A stretch of DNA of 64,000 nucleotides from the NCBI GenBank assembly GCA_002742845.1, contig DLUH01000005.1, positions 507,707 to 571,706 on the forward strand, written 5' to 3'. Source of the stretch: Sulfurovum sp. UBA12169 (GTDB lineage Bacteria > Campylobacterota > Campylobacteria > Campylobacterales > Sulfurovaceae). How positions within the stretch are numbered: the first letter of the stretch is position 1; every line of letters starts with the position of its first letter. The position numbers and the translations under genes were made by a program. The notes beneath the pieces were generated by a model, which did not search any database, was not told where the DNA came from, and saw only the letters and a list, made by a program, of their open reading frames with translations. Shown here piece after piece: positions 43,926-53,638 of this stretch.

Positions 43926-44551
43926 TAAAACGAGTAGGTCATGGAGCTATTTTGGTGCTTTCCGGACCTAGTGGAGCGGGGAAAAGCACTATTATTCATG
44001 CTGCCTCCAAAGAAATAGGCGAGTATTATTTTTCTATCTCCACTACTACGCGTGCCCCCAGAGCAGGAGAAGTACATGGAAAAGATTATTTTTTTGTCTC
44101 AAAAGAAAGTTTCAAAGAAGATATTAAGGCAGGGAATTTTCTTGAGTATGCGCTGGTGCACGGCAATTATTACGGTACTTCATTGAAGCCTGTAAGGAAA
44201 GCATTAGAGGAAGGCAAACTGGTTATCTTTGATATTGATGTGCAGGGGCATAGGCTGGTGCGTGCAAAAATGGGAGATATTACCACTTCGGCATTTATCA
44301 CTCCTCCGACACTCAAAGAATTAAAAATAAGGCTAAATAACAGATCCACCGATGATGACTCTGTTATTGCCAAACGCATAGAAAATGCCAAAGAAGAGAT
44401 ACGTGCAGTAGGGGAATATGATTTTACGATCATTAACAGTATTGTAGAAGAAGCTGCCGAAGAGTTCGTGGTGGTAGCCAAGGCGGCAAGACTGAAACAA
44501 AGCAAAGAAGAAGAAACAAGATTTATTCAAAACTGGTTAAACAAAGAGTAG
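43922..44551 (+). CDS. gmk: Guanylate kinase
   Basis: 209 aa, full length. Converts GMP to GDP with ATP. P-loop LSGPSGAGKST (about 12-22), GMP-site STTTRAPRAGEVHGKDYFFV, and VHGNYYGTSLKPV are all conserved, as are LVIFDIDVQG and the lid segment with RIENAKEEI. Confidence 0.97.
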   Translation: MIKRVGHGAILVLSGPSGAGKSTIIHAASKEIGEYYFSISTTTRAPRAGEVHGKDYFFVSKESFKEDIKAGNFLEYALVHGNYYGTSLKPVRKALEEGKLVIFDIDVQGHRLVRAKMGDITTSAFITPPTLKELKIRLNNRSTDDDSVIAKRIENAKEEIRAVGEYDFTIINSIVEEAAEEFVVVAKAARLKQSKEEETRFIQNWLNKE

Positions 44552-44593
44552 CTATTGTGCAAAACATAAGAGGTGCTCTTAAACATTTTTGAG

Positions 44594-44633
44594 TATAATT
44601 GTTAAAATTTTATATTACACTCAATAGTTGAGT
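44594..44633 (+). promoter_or_regulatory. tatA promoter -10 and leader inverted repeat
   Basis: TATAAT at 44594-44599 followed by a 6-bp inverted repeat ACTCAA-TAG-TTGAGT at 44619-44633, just before the tatA ribosome site (AAAGGAT). The repeat could be an operator or a small leader hairpin; both calls rest on pattern only. Confidence 0.35.
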
Positions 44634-44646
44634 ACAAAGGATTGAT

Positions 44647-44871
44647 ATGGGAATGCCAAGTATGCCGGAATTATTGGTTGTATTAGCAATAGTAGTGCTT
44701 CTTTTTGGAGCAAAAAAAATTCCAGATCTTGCAAAAGGTATAGGAAAGGGAATTAAAGACTTTAAGAAAGCGGTAAAAGAAGACGAAGAGGAAGAAAAAA
44801 AAGAAATTGCTTCCAAAGAAGAACCGAAAGTTGAAGCTCCAGCCAAAGAAACAAAAAGCGAAAACGTGTAA
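44647..44871 (+). CDS. tatA: Twin-arginine translocase subunit TatA
   Basis: 74 aa. One N-terminal span ([15 protein letters not shown]) followed by the hinge [22 protein letters not shown] and a charged tail rich in Glu and Lys, the standard TatA/E layout. It forms the pore for folded, often cofactor-bearing proteins, including molybdenum enzymes. No tatB or tatC is adjacent. Confidence 0.95.
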   Translation: MGMPSMPELLVVLAIVVLLFGAKKIPDLAKGIGKGIKDFKKAVKEDEEEEKKEIASKEEPKVEAPAKETKSENV

Positions 44872-44877
44872 AAATCT

Positions 44878-44900
44878 TTTCCCATAATCTTTATGGGAAA
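44878..44900 (+). terminator. Terminator-like hairpin after tatA
   Basis: TTTCCCATAA-TCT-TTATGGGAAA, a perfect 10-bp stem with a three-base loop, immediately after the tatA stop. The T-run is on the 5' side, so it is not a classic plus-strand terminator but may stabilise the tatA mRNA end. Confidence 0.5.
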
Positions 44901-45011
44901 GCTTATATGTTTTAAATAAAGAAAACTTCTTATCACCGTTAGGGTCCATAGGCATTCTTAGTCAAAAACTTGAGAATGGGAAACAGACTACTACCTATTC
45001 ATGGAAAATAT

Positions 45012-46709
45012 ATGAAATTAAAATCAGAAATAAATACTATTATCAAAGAAGCTTTTGAAAAAGCTGGGATAGATGCTTCGGTAGTGTCAGTAACAGAAGC
45101 GACGAAACCTGAGTTTGGAGATTTTCAGTTTAACGGAGTGATGGCATTGGCCAAAACACTCAAGCAAAATCCAAGAGAGATTGCACAAAAGCTTGTATCG
45201 CATATTGATCTTACAAGTGTTGTAGCTAAGGTCGAAGTGGCAGGGCCCGGATTTATCAATTTATGGCTTCATCCTTCATGGATAGCTTTGGCATGTGAAC
45301 AGGCTTTGCAAGACGAGCGACTTGGTGTGTCCAGACGGGAAAGGCCCATAAAAGCGGTAGTTGACTATTCCGGTCCCAATATGGCAAAACAGATGCATGT
45401 GGGACATTTGCGTTCGACTATTATCGGCGATACCCTGGCAAATCTTTTAACTTATCTTGGCGATGAGGTCATTCGTCAAAATCATATAGGAGACTGGGGA
45501 ACACAGTTTGGTATGCTAATTGCTTATCTTGAGGAAAAAGGAAGTGATGGAAGTGCCAATCTGAAGGATCTTGAACAATTTTACAAAGAAGCCAAAACCC
45601 GTTTTGATGCAGATGACTCTTTTGCAAACAAAGCAAGAGAGTATGTTGTCAAAATACAAAGCGGAGATCAGCACTGTCTTAATCTTTGGCAAAAGTTTAT
45701 TGATATTTCGCTTGGACACTGTGAAGATGTATACGGCAAACTTTGTATCAAGCTCACAAGAGAAGATGTCAAGGCGGAAAGTTTTTACAATGAAGACCTT
45801 CCGAATGTCATAGAAGATTTAATCAAGCAGGGACTCCTTAAAGAAAGTGATGGAGCACAATGTGTCTTTTTAGAAGGAGAAGAGATCCCGGTGATCGTTC
45901 AGAAGGGAGATGGCGGATATCTCTATGCTACTACCGATCTGGCGGCCTTAAGGTACAGAGCCAATGTTCTTGACGCGAAGAGAATTTCCTATGTGGTGGA
46001 TGCCAGACAGTCAGAGCATTTTAAACAAGTATTTAAAATAGCAAAAGAGTCTGGATTTGTGCCAGAAGATGTAACTCTTGAGCATATTGCTTTTGGAACC
46101 ATGATGGATAAAACCGGCAAGCCTTTTAAAACACGCGACGGCGGTACGGTCAAGTTGGCAGATTTGCTTGACGAGGCTGTTATCAAAGCCAAAGGAAGCA
46201 TTAAAGACAAAGAGAACCTTTCTCCGGAAGAACTTGAAAGTTTGGCAAAAATTATAGGTATCGGCGCGGTTAAATATGCTGATCTTTCCATCAACAGAGA
46301 ATCTAATTATATTTTTGATTGGGATAAAATGTTGAGTTTTGAAGGCAACACCTCGCTGTATATGCAATATGCCTATGCAAGAATCCAAAGTATTTTTAGA
46401 CGTTTTGACGGAGAAATTCAAGGGCATATCGTGATCAAAGATCAGATAGAGCATCGTCTGGGTGTGATGCTGCTGCGTTTTGAAGAGATGCTTTATCGCG
46501 CAGCAGAAGAAGCAGCCCCCAACCAAATCACAAGCTACCTTTATGAGCTTGCTACCCTCTTTATGCGATTTTACGAGCAAAATCCTATACTAAAAGAGGG
46601 GGTTTGTGAGGAACTGCAGATGAGTCGTTTGGCTCTTGCGCGCTTGACGGCACGAACGATTAAAGAGGGATTGGATATTCTTGGGATAGAAGTGGTCGAT
46701 AAGATTTAG
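45012..46709 (+). CDS. argS: Arginine-tRNA ligase
   Basis: 565 aa. Charges tRNA-Arg, such as the GCG-anticodon gene at 42974-43050. Class I signature HVGHLRSTIIGD (HIGH type), IGDWGTQFGMLIAYL, DLAALRYR, GTMMDKTGKPFKTRDGGTVKL and the C-terminal anticodon domain (YELATLFMRFYE) are present. I chose the ATG at 45012; the in-frame start at 44970 adds residues unlike ArgS. Confidence 0.96.
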   Translation: MKLKSEINTIIKEAFEKAGIDASVVSVTEATKPEFGDFQFNGVMALAKTLKQNPREIAQKLVSHIDLTSVVAKVEVAGPGFINLWLHPSWIALACEQALQDERLGVSRRERPIKAVVDYSGPNMAKQMHVGHLRSTIIGDTLANLLTYLGDEVIRQNHIGDWGTQFGMLIAYLEEKGSDGSANLKDLEQFYKEAKTRFDADDSFANKAREYVVKIQSGDQHCLNLWQKFIDISLGHCEDVYGKLCIKLTREDVKAESFYNEDLPNVIEDLIKQGLLKESDGAQCVFLEGEEIPVIVQKGDGGYLYATTDLAALRYRANVLDAKRISYVVDARQSEHFKQVFKIAKESGFVPEDVTLEHIAFGTMMDKTGKPFKTRDGGTVKLADLLDEAVIKAKGSIKDKENLSPEELESLAKIIGIGAVKYADLSINRESNYIFDWDKMLSFEGNTSLYMQYAYARIQSIFRRFDGEIQGHIVIKDQIEHRLGVMLLRFEEMLYRAAEEAAPNQITSYLYELATLFMRFYEQNPILKEGVCEELQMSRLALARLTARTIKEGLDILGIEVVDKI

Positions 46710-46777
46710 CGAGAAGTTCTTTTTTTAAAGAGTACTTTGTTTATCCTGTAGATATTTTAGGTGGGATGAAAATCTGT

Positions 46778-46818
46778 TTTTCAATACGCAGGAATGAGGG
46801 CCGCTGTGTATTGAAAAA
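46778..46818. terminator. Bidirectional terminator between argS and nadD-rsfS
   Basis: Perfect 11-bp inverted repeat TTTTTCAATAC / GTATTGAAAAA (46778-46788, 46808-46818) with a 19-base loop, between convergent genes. A and T runs on each side suit termination in both directions. Confidence 0.65.
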
Positions 46819-46829
46819 GTGTATATTAA

Positions 46830-47732
46830 TTACAATTTTTTTTGGGTCGCTGTTAATTCGCTTAAAAATGTTTCAAGAGAATAGCGTTGTCGGTATTCTG
46901 GTATCATGATATGAATGAGAATATCACCCAAGTCAATGACTGCCCACTCATCACTGATATCGGCAGCAAGGAATGTTTCACCTTTTGGTTTAAGTGTATT
47001 TTTGAGCTGATCAACAAGTGCCTGGGTGTGCTTTCCGTTGAGCGAGTTTGCTATAACTACACGCTTTGCAATGTAGTCTGCGTTATCAAGATTGAACACC
47101 TCGATCTCTTCAGCTTTTTTTTCATCGAGTAAGGTAACGATATTTTCTATACGTTGTTCCATTGTCATATTTTGTTGTCCTTTTAATAATTTTTTGACAG
47201 ATTCTCTGATCTGTATGTCAACATCTTCCAATTGCTTCGTGTCGCGAATTTTTGAAGAACTGACGGGTGTATTTATCTCTAAAATCTTCCATTTTTTGAG
47301 CATTTGAGTTTTCAGATGGCTACCTTCACGTGTTGCAATCACCCAAGTGATTTCATTGTTGAGCCACTCAAATTCATGCCAGTTCGACAACGTTGTCAAA
47401 TTGTCGGCGCCGATTACAAGATACTTTACGTGATAAATTTGTTTAAAATGTTTTACGGTTTGTGAGGTGGCAGTACCCTTTCCTTCTTGTATCTCATAGC
47501 TGCTCACCTCTACTTTTTCTATCGGATCAAAAAGTGTATGACACCATTGAAGCCGAAGCGCGGCAGGAGCTAAAGAGGAGAACTTGAAGGGGTTAAGATA
47601 GGCGGGTATAACGAGCAACTTCTCTATATCAAGAGAATGCACAGCCTTCTCAATAATAGCCCGGTGTCCTTGATGGGGAGGGTCGAAGCTCCCGCCAAAG
47701 ATCGCTACAGTCGGCTTCTCTTGTTTAACCAA
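46830..47732 (-). CDS. nadD: Fusion: NadD nicotinate-nucleotide adenylyltransferase + RsfS ribosome silencing factor
   Basis: 300 aa in one frame. Residues 1 to about 187 are NadD (NAD synthesis): GGSFDPPHQGHRAII with the HxGH motif, GADNLTTLSNWHEFEWL and VSSSKIRDT. Residues about 190-300 are a full RsfS, which blocks joining of the ribosomal subunits: TMEQRIENIVTLLDEKKAEEI, VIANSLNGKH, SDEWAVIDLGDILIHIM. Just before the RsfS part, AAAAGGACAACAAAAT and an ATG survive inside the frame, so RsfS could also be made separately by internal initiation. The two genes are neighbours in relatives; here the stop between them is missing. Confidence 0.9.
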   Translation of the reverse strand: MVKQEKPTVAIFGGSFDPPHQGHRAIIEKAVHSLDIEKLLVIPAYLNPFKFSSLAPAALRLQWCHTLFDPIEKVEVSSYEIQEGKGTATSQTVKHFKQIYHVKYLVIGADNLTTLSNWHEFEWLNNEITWVIATREGSHLKTQMLKKWKILEINTPVSSSKIRDTKQLEDVDIQIRESVKKLLKGQQNMTMEQRIENIVTLLDEKKAEEIEVFNLDNADYIAKRVVIANSLNGKHTQALVDQLKNTLKPKGETFLAADISDEWAVIDLGDILIHIMIPEYRQRYSLETFLSELTATQKKL

Positions 47733-47787
47733 ATAATAACCTCAATTAGTGTAAAATTGCATAATTTTAGCATAATAAGGTACAAAT

Positions 47788-48792
47788 ATGGCTGTAAAAG
47801 TAGCAATTAGCGGACTGGGTAGGATTGGTAGATGTGTGGCACGTATCATTGCCGACAGAAATGACATAGAACTTGTAGCGGTAAATGCAAGCGGTACGCC
47901 AGAAATGTTAGAGTACAACGTAAAATATGACAGCGTACACGGTATCAGAAAAGATGCAGCAGTGCGAGACGGATATTTGTGCATAGGCAAAGACAAAGCC
48001 AAGATTTTAGAGGAACGCGATCCTGCAAAATTAGATTTTGCTTCGTACGGTGCAGAAGTTGTGCTGGAATGTACGGGTGCCTTTTTGACGCAAGAAAGTG
48101 TACAGCCCTATCTTGAGAACGGAGTCAAGAAAGTAATTTTTTCTGCTCCGGCCAAAGATGACACTCCAACGTTTGTCATCGGTGCCAATGAAGAGAGCTA
48201 TGCGGGCCAATCGATTATTTCAAATGCAAGTTGCACAACCAACGGTTTGGCCCCTATAGCTAAAGTGCTTGATGATGTTTTTGGTATCGAAAAAGGATTG
48301 ATGACAACCATCCATTCTTATACCTCTTCGCAGCCTATCTTAGACGCAAAACACAAGAAAGACCCAAGAAAAGGACGTGCAGGGGCGACCAATTTGGTTC
48401 CGACTACAACGGGGGCGGCTAAGGCGATTTCCAAAGTGCTTCCAAATCTTGAAGGTAAACTTAACGGTCAGGCAATCCGTGTGCCGACTGCTGATGTTTC
48501 AATGGTTGATTTGACAGTAACATTAAGCAAAAATGTCACGCTTGATGAAGTGAAAAATGCTTTTAAAATGGCTAGCGAAGGTTCTCATAAAGGCATATTG
48601 GGCATAGACGAAGAGTATAGAGTCTCTCAAGATTTTGTAGGCGAAGAACTCAGTACGGTTGTGCCGCTTGACACGATTCAGGTAATAGGCGGCAATATGG
48701 TAAAAGTACTTTCCTGGTATGACAACGAGTGGGGATACTCATGTCGTTTGGTTGACATGGCAGTACATGTAAGCAGAAAGCAGGAATCATGA
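47788..48792 (+). CDS. gap: Glyceraldehyde-3-phosphate dehydrogenase
   Basis: 334 aa. NAD-binding [12 protein letters not shown] near the N-terminus, the catalytic cysteine in [17 protein letters not shown], and [19 protein letters not shown] and [16 protein letters not shown] are complete. In an autotroph it serves gluconeogenesis as much as glycolysis. Divergent from nadD-rsfS across a 55-base AT-rich promoter gap. Overlaps pgk as ATGA. Confidence 0.97.
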   Translation: MAVKVAISGLGRIGRCVARIIADRNDIELVAVNASGTPEMLEYNVKYDSVHGIRKDAAVRDGYLCIGKDKAKILEERDPAKLDFASYGAEVVLECTGAFLTQESVQPYLENGVKKVIFSAPAKDDTPTFVIGANEESYAGQSIISNASCTTNGLAPIAKVLDDVFGIEKGLMTTIHSYTSSQPILDAKHKKDPRKGRAGATNLVPTTTGAAKAISKVLPNLEGKLNGQAIRVPTADVSMVDLTVTLSKNVTLDEVKNAFKMASEGSHKGILGIDEEYRVSQDFVGEELSTVVPLDTIQVIGGNMVKVLSWYDNEWGYSCRLVDMAVHVSRKQES

Positions 48793-49985
48793 AGGTGAAA
48801 ACACTAAAAGATTTGGATATCGAAGGCAAAAGAGTATTTATACGATGCGACTTCAATGTTCCCAAAGATGAATTTGGCAATATTACCGATGACAGGCGCA
48901 TCCGTTCAGCACTCCAAACTATCCGTTATTGTATTGATAGAGATTGCAAAATAATTTTAGCTTCGCATTACGAGCGTCCGGAGCCGGGCAAATATGAAGA
49001 GCAGTATTCGTTGGCTCCTGTAGCAAAAAGGCTGCACACGCTATTGAAAATCAAAAATGATATCTATATGGCAAATGATGTGGTGGGAGAAGACGCTAAA
49101 GCAAAAGCAGACAAACTTGAAGCGGGAGATGTATTGTTGTTGGAAAATCTTCGCTACGAAGCGGGAGAAACAACCGATAATGAAGAGTTTGCAAAACAAT
49201 TGGCTGATTTTGCAGATTTTTATATCAACGATGCCTTTGGCGCCTGCCATAGAAAACATGCTTCTATCCATGCAATTACCAAATTTTTTGACAAAGAGCA
49301 CAAAGCAGCAGGCTTCCTCATGGAAAAAGAGATCAATTTCTTTTCCAAGGTAATCGAAAAACCCACTAGGCCTTTTGTTGCCGTGGTGGGCGGAAGCAAA
49401 GTCTCAGGCAAGCTTCAGGCATTAACGAATCTGTTGAATAAAGTAGATAAATTGATCATCGGCGGCGGGATGGCATTTACTTTCTTGAAAGCGCAAGGCT
49501 ATGAAGTGGGAAATTCTCTTGTGGAAGATGATCTTTTGGATGAAGCAAGAGCGATTATGGCTAAAGCCAAAGAGCTTAATATTAAATTTTATCTTCCTGT
49601 AGATGTGGTGGTTGCACCTGAATTTTCTGAAAATACGACAGTAAAATTTTTGCCTACGCAAGAGATCCCAAAGGGATGGTATGGATTGGATATAGGTCCG
49701 GCAAGTTCTAGACTTTTTCGTGAAGCACTCAATGATGCTCGGACAATCATTTGGAATGGACCCATGGGAGTTTATGAGATGGACAGATTTTCCAAAGGAA
49801 GCATTGCAATGTCTCACAATATTGCCCAAACCCATGCAACAACGATTGTAGGAGGCGGAGATACTGCAGATGTAACACAAAGAGCAGGTGATGCAGACGA
49901 AATGACCTTTGTGAGCACAGGCGGCGGAGCAAGTCTAAAACTAATCGAAGGGGAAGTGCTTCCCGGACTTGAAGCACTCAGATAA
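48789..49985 (+). CDS. pgk: Phosphoglycerate kinase
   Basis: 398 aa, complete. Substrate-binding [19 protein letters not shown] (about 19 on), [39 protein letters not shown] and the nucleotide motif GGGDTADV with STGGGASL near the C-terminus are present. 'ERP' in place of the common 'GRP' of SHLGRP is a mild change. Middle gene of gap-pgk-tpiA. Confidence 0.97.
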   Translation: MKVKTLKDLDIEGKRVFIRCDFNVPKDEFGNITDDRRIRSALQTIRYCIDRDCKIILASHYERPEPGKYEEQYSLAPVAKRLHTLLKIKNDIYMANDVVGEDAKAKADKLEAGDVLLLENLRYEAGETTDNEEFAKQLADFADFYINDAFGACHRKHASIHAITKFFDKEHKAAGFLMEKEINFFSKVIEKPTRPFVAVVGGSKVSGKLQALTNLLNKVDKLIIGGGMAFTFLKAQGYEVGNSLVEDDLLDEARAIMAKAKELNIKFYLPVDVVVAPEFSENTTVKFLPTQEIPKGWYGLDIGPASSRLFREALNDARTIIWNGPMGVYEMDRFSKGSIAMSHNIAQTHATTIVGGGDTADVTQRAGDADEMTFVSTGGGASLKLIEGEVLPGLEALR

Positions 49986-50022
49986 TTGGCGATTCAGACC
50001 AAGCAGTAAAAAAGGCAGAGAA

Positions 50023-50712
50023 ATGATTTTTGCAGCAAATTTTAAAACAAACCATACACGCAAGAGCACAAAAGAATACATAGAAACGCTGCTGACAAAA
50101 ATCATAGCAAAAAAAGATGGAGATAAAGTATATATTTTTCCTCCGGCAACTGCTTTAGATCGTTTTTCCGGTGATATTACTTTGGGGGCCCAAAATGCCT
50201 ATATGGCACAAAACGGTGCGTTTACAGGAGAGATAGGGCTAGAACAGCTTGAAGAGTTTGGAATTAAAACCATTCTTGTAGGACACAGCGAAAGAAGAGA
50301 AATTTTAGGCGAAAGTCAAACGTTTATAGCCGAAAAATTTGCCTACTTTCAATCTCACGGATTTGAGATTATCTATTGCATAGGCGAACCTCTGGAAATA
50401 CGTCAACAGGGACAGCACAGTGTTGTAGAATACCTTCTTTCTCAGTTTGAAGGGATTGATACTTCTTATGAAAAACTGATTGTTGCCTATGAACCTATCT
50501 GGGCGATTGGTACAGGAAGATCTGCTACATTTGAAGAGATTGCCAGCACCCATGAAGCATTAAAGAAAACACTCCGGAAGCCACTGCTTTATGGGGGGAG
50601 CGTGAAGCCCCAAAACAGCAAAGAGATTATTGCTATTCGCGGAGTAGACGGTTTGCTTGTGGGGAGTGCTTCTTTGGATGCAGAAAGTTTTGCCAGGATG
50701 ATAATAGATTAA
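50023..50712 (+). CDS. tpiA: Triosephosphate isomerase
   Basis: 229 aa, the short form usual in Campylobacterota (E. coli 255 aa). AANFKTNHT carries the Asn-Lys pair, LVGHSERR the catalytic His, AYEPIWAIGTGRSAT the catalytic Glu, and LYGGSVKPQN the phosphate loop. I use the ATG at 50023 behind AAAAAGGCAGAG; the longer frame from 49969 overlaps pgk and adds unrelated residues. Confidence 0.95.
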   Translation: MIFAANFKTNHTRKSTKEYIETLLTKIIAKKDGDKVYIFPPATALDRFSGDITLGAQNAYMAQNGAFTGEIGLEQLEEFGIKTILVGHSERREILGESQTFIAEKFAYFQSHGFEIIYCIGEPLEIRQQGQHSVVEYLLSQFEGIDTSYEKLIVAYEPIWAIGTGRSATFEEIASTHEALKKTLRKPLLYGGSVKPQNSKEIIAIRGVDGLLVGSASLDAESFARMIID

Positions 50713-50726
50713 GAACTGTTCGTCAT

Positions 50727-50757
50727 TCCCCGTTATCTAAACCTAGACAGACGGGGA
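50727..50757. terminator. Structured hairpin between convergent tpiA and nusA
   Basis: Outer stem TCCCCGT / ACGGGGA (7 bp) enclosing an inner TCTA-AACC-TAGA stem. There is no clear T-run, so a terminator role is only likely. The start (cgtcattccccg) resembles the dispersed repeat family seen at 55.1 kb and 62.7 kb. Confidence 0.4.
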
Positions 50758-50767
50758 GCGTATGGAT

Positions 50768-51901
50768 TTATTTAAATAGATCCGCCAATGCTGAAGTGTC
50801 AGTTGTTTTTTCTGTTTCACCGGACTCCATCCCATTTTCTGTTTGTCTGTCCACAACCCCTTCAACCTCGTTGAGTTCAATGGTATAGCCTGTAAGCATG
50901 GAAGCCAAACGAATATTGATACCGCTTTTACCTATGGCTTTTGCTTTTTGATCAGAGGTGATATTGACTATAGCTTTTTTTGTTGAAGCATCCACTTTGA
51001 TGCCTTGCGTGATCGCGGGACTTAATGCCCGGGTAATAAAGATTTCCGGGATGGGCGAATATTCGATACAATCAATATTTTCTTCGTTGAGTTCATGGCT
51101 TACGGCATTGATTCTTACCCCTTTTACGCCTACGGCCGCACCAATAGGGTCGACATTCATTTGGTCTGTTTTAAGAGCAATCTTGGCACGTTCTCCGGGA
51201 ATTCTTGCTGCGCCGACGATCTCTACCACGCCATCAGCAATTTCAGGAACCTCTTTGGCCATGAGCTGTTCTAAAAATTTAGGTGAAGTTCTTGTGAGTT
51301 CAAGAAATAAACCGTATTGAGGGTCAACACTTACATAGCGCAGTAAAGCTTTAATGGTATCGCCTTGTTTGAATTTTTCACCCTTAATACGATTTCTAAG
51401 CGTTAAAACACCTTTTAGCTCCCCGATTTCAACATACGTATTGTCTTCTGCGTCAATACGGTTGACCACACCGATCATAATCGTATTGAGCTTCTCTTTA
51501 TATTTTTCAAAAAGATCTTGCTCTATACGTCTTTGGACATGGTACTCAAGCTCTCTAAAAAGATTTGAAGAGGCGGTGCGTCCATAATTTTCAAGGATAA
51601 ACTCCTCTTTAAGCTGATCTCCTAATTCAATAGAATCATCAAAATCTTTTGCTTCACTCAAAGAGATGTAGCTATCTGGCTCTGTGTCTAGGCGTGTATC
51701 GTCATCCTTGACAACCGTAATCACTTTATGAATTTGATATGTTTTAGAAGAGGGATCTATCATCACTTCAAAAGTGCTGGTGTGACTGGTAAGTTTTTTT
51801 GCGGTATTAATAAGCGCTTCTTTAAAGGCTTCAATGGCATGATCTTTAGTAATATTTTTTTCGTGTGCAATCGCTTCAATAATATCTAATATTTTTTCCA
51901 T
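50768..51901 (-). CDS. nusA: Transcription termination/antitermination factor NusA
   Basis: 377 aa. N-terminal RNA-polymerase-binding domain (1 to about 130), S1 domain (about 135-200, IMIGVVNRIDAEDNTYVEIG), KH1 and KH2 (ALKTDQMNVDPIGAAVGVKGVRI; VDASTKKAIVNITSDQKAKAIG). No C-terminal acidic repeats, as in other short NusA proteins. Regulates pausing, termination and rRNA antitermination. It is transcribed alone, divergent from the HP0268-type gene. Confidence 0.96.
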   Translation of the reverse strand: MEKILDIIEAIAHEKNITKDHAIEAFKEALINTAKKLTSHTSTFEVMIDPSSKTYQIHKVITVVKDDDTRLDTEPDSYISLSEAKDFDDSIELGDQLKEEFILENYGRTASSNLFRELEYHVQRRIEQDLFEKYKEKLNTIMIGVVNRIDAEDNTYVEIGELKGVLTLRNRIKGEKFKQGDTIKALLRYVSVDPQYGLFLELTRTSPKFLEQLMAKEVPEIADGVVEIVGAARIPGERAKIALKTDQMNVDPIGAAVGVKGVRINAVSHELNEENIDCIEYSPIPEIFITRALSPAITQGIKVDASTKKAIVNITSDQKAKAIGKSGINIRLASMLTGYTIELNEVEGVVDRQTENGMESGETEKTTDTSALADLFK

Positions 51902-52041
51902 AAATATTTTCCTTACAATTTGTTTAATAGTTTTTCAAATCTACCGCTACAAGAGGTAACAAAACAGTGTTAAGAACGTCTGGGAAGTAGTTTTTTTGAA
52001 GATTATAATTATAGCTCATGCAACCTTTACGGAAAATAAAG

Positions 52042-52061
52042 TATAATAAATCAATTATAAT
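52042..52061 (+). promoter_or_regulatory. -10 elements for the HP0268-type gene and miaB
   Basis: Two TATAAT copies, at 52042-52047 and 52056-52061, 35 and 21 bases before the start codon of the next gene. Either could be the -10; no clear -35 is seen. Confidence 0.4.
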
Positions 52062-52081
52062 CACGCACAAAAGGAATATAG

Positions 52082-52321
52082 ATGAAACTTAAACTCGCTA
52101 GAACAACACTTAAGGCAAAACCAAAGATCGTTGAGATTACAAAAATAGAAGAAGAACTAGCAGACAAGTCTATATTTTATTTCGATAAAGACAATTCCCA
52201 TAAAGAGCTTAAGGCGGTAATTGAATATTTTGAAGAGAAAGGCTATAGTGTTTATATGCGTGAAGTAAAATATGGACTAGATGAGAATGAATACATCTAT
52301 GAAGTACACATCATAGCTTAA
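52082..52321 (+). CDS. HP0268-family small protein (possible nuclease)
   Basis: 79 aa, the size of H. pylori HP0268, with the family features MKLKLARTTLKAKPK, SIFYFDKDNSHKELKAVIEYF and the end YEVHIIA. HP0268 has been reported to have nicking endonuclease and ribonuclease activity. It precedes miaB as HP0268 precedes HP0269 (miaB) in Helicobacter, with a 15-base gap, so the pair is an ancient arrangement. Whether this copy is active cannot be told. Confidence 0.8.
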   Translation: MKLKLARTTLKAKPKIVEITKIEEELADKSIFYFDKDNSHKELKAVIEYFEEKGYSVYMREVKYGLDENEYIYEVHIIA

Positions 52322-52336
52322 TACAAAAGAGACTTT

Positions 52337-53635
52337 TTGAGTAAAAAATTATTTATAGAAACTCTGGGTTGCGCAATGAATGTGCGTGACAGTGAACATA
52401 TGATCGCGCAACTCAATCAAAAAGAACCTTATGGGCTTACTGATAAAATAGAAGACGCTGACCTTATCATCATCAATACATGCAGCGTAAGAGAAAAGCC
52501 CGTAGCGAAACTATTTTCAGAAATAGGGGTATTTAATAAGCATAAAAAACCCTCCGCAAAAATAGGAGTAACCGGATGTACTGCATCGCATCTTGGAGAT
52601 GAGATCATCAAGCGCGCACCAAGTGTAGATTTTGTACTGGGTGCGAGAAATGTTTCTAAGATCAATGAGGTGGTTGATAAGAAGCATGCGGTTGAGGTTA
52701 GCATTGATCATGATGAGAGCACCTATGAATTTGGAGAATACAGAACCAACCCTTTTAAGGCACTGGTTAACATCTCCATCGGGTGCAATAAATCGTGTAC
52801 TTTTTGTATCGTGCCTGCTACCAGGGGAGAGGAGATCTCTATACCCCCTTATTTGATCATCCAGGAAATTACCAAAGCTGTGGCTTCAGGTGCCAAAGAG
52901 GTGATGCTGCTAGGGCAGAACGTCAACGATTATGGCAAAAATTTCAGTACCTCTGATGAGCCGTGTGATTTTACGCAGCTGCTGCAAAAAATATCCAAGA
53001 TAGAGGGTTTGGAACGTATCCGATTTACTTCGCCCCATCCTTTGCATATGGATGATGCATTTCTTGAAGAGTTCGCCTATAATCCAAAAATATGCAAACA
53101 GATTCACGTACCGCTTCAAAGCGGTTCCAGCTCATTGCTCAAATCAATGAAAAGAGGCTATACCAAAGAGTGGTTTTTGAACCGGTGTGAAAAAATTCGT
53201 ACATTGTGCCCCGAGGCAACCATTTCAACAGATATTATTGTAGGTTTCCCCGGTGAAAGCGATGCGGATTTTGAAGACACGATGGATGTGCTTGAAAAAG
53301 TGAAATTTGAACAGGTTTTTTCCTTCAGGTACTCTCCTCGCCCCCATACCAAAGCAGCTCTTTTTGATAATCAGATAGAAGCTGAAGCAGCTTCAAAAAG
53401 GCTCACCAGGCTGCAAGAGAGGCATATGGAAATGCTTTCTGAAATGATGGACAGTCAGTTGGGTAAAATGCATCGAGTCTATTTTGACGAACTTAAACCT
53501 GGAGGCAGAATTTCAGGGCGCAGTGATGACGGAAAACTTATTTTTGTCAAAGGAAGCGAAGAGCTTTTGGGCCAAATCAGAAATGTAAAGATCACCCATA
53601 CTTCCAGAGCCGCATTGGACGGCGAGATAGTCTAG
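52337..53635 (+). CDS. miaB: tRNA-2-methylthio-N6-dimethylallyladenosine synthase MiaB
   Basis: 432 aa from a TTG start. Radical SAM methylthiotransferase acting on the i6A37 made by MiaA. UPF0004 domain with [13 protein letters not shown] and INTCSVREK and a third Cys in VTGCTASHL; radical SAM cysteines in [11 protein letters not shown] (about 152 on); C-terminal TRAM domain from about 375. CAMNV replaces the usual CQMN. Confidence 0.95.
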   Translation: MSKKLFIETLGCAMNVRDSEHMIAQLNQKEPYGLTDKIEDADLIIINTCSVREKPVAKLFSEIGVFNKHKKPSAKIGVTGCTASHLGDEIIKRAPSVDFVLGARNVSKINEVVDKKHAVEVSIDHDESTYEFGEYRTNPFKALVNISIGCNKSCTFCIVPATRGEEISIPPYLIIQEITKAVASGAKEVMLLGQNVNDYGKNFSTSDEPCDFTQLLQKISKIEGLERIRFTSPHPLHMDDAFLEEFAYNPKICKQIHVPLQSGSSSLLKSMKRGYTKEWFLNRCEKIRTLCPEATISTDIIVGFPGESDADFEDTMDVLEKVKFEQVFSFRYSPRPHTKAALFDNQIEAEAASKRLTRLQERHMEMLSEMMDSQLGKMHRVYFDELKPGGRISGRSDDGKLIFVKGSEELLGQIRNVKITHTSRAALDGEIV

Positions 53636-53638
53636 GAT

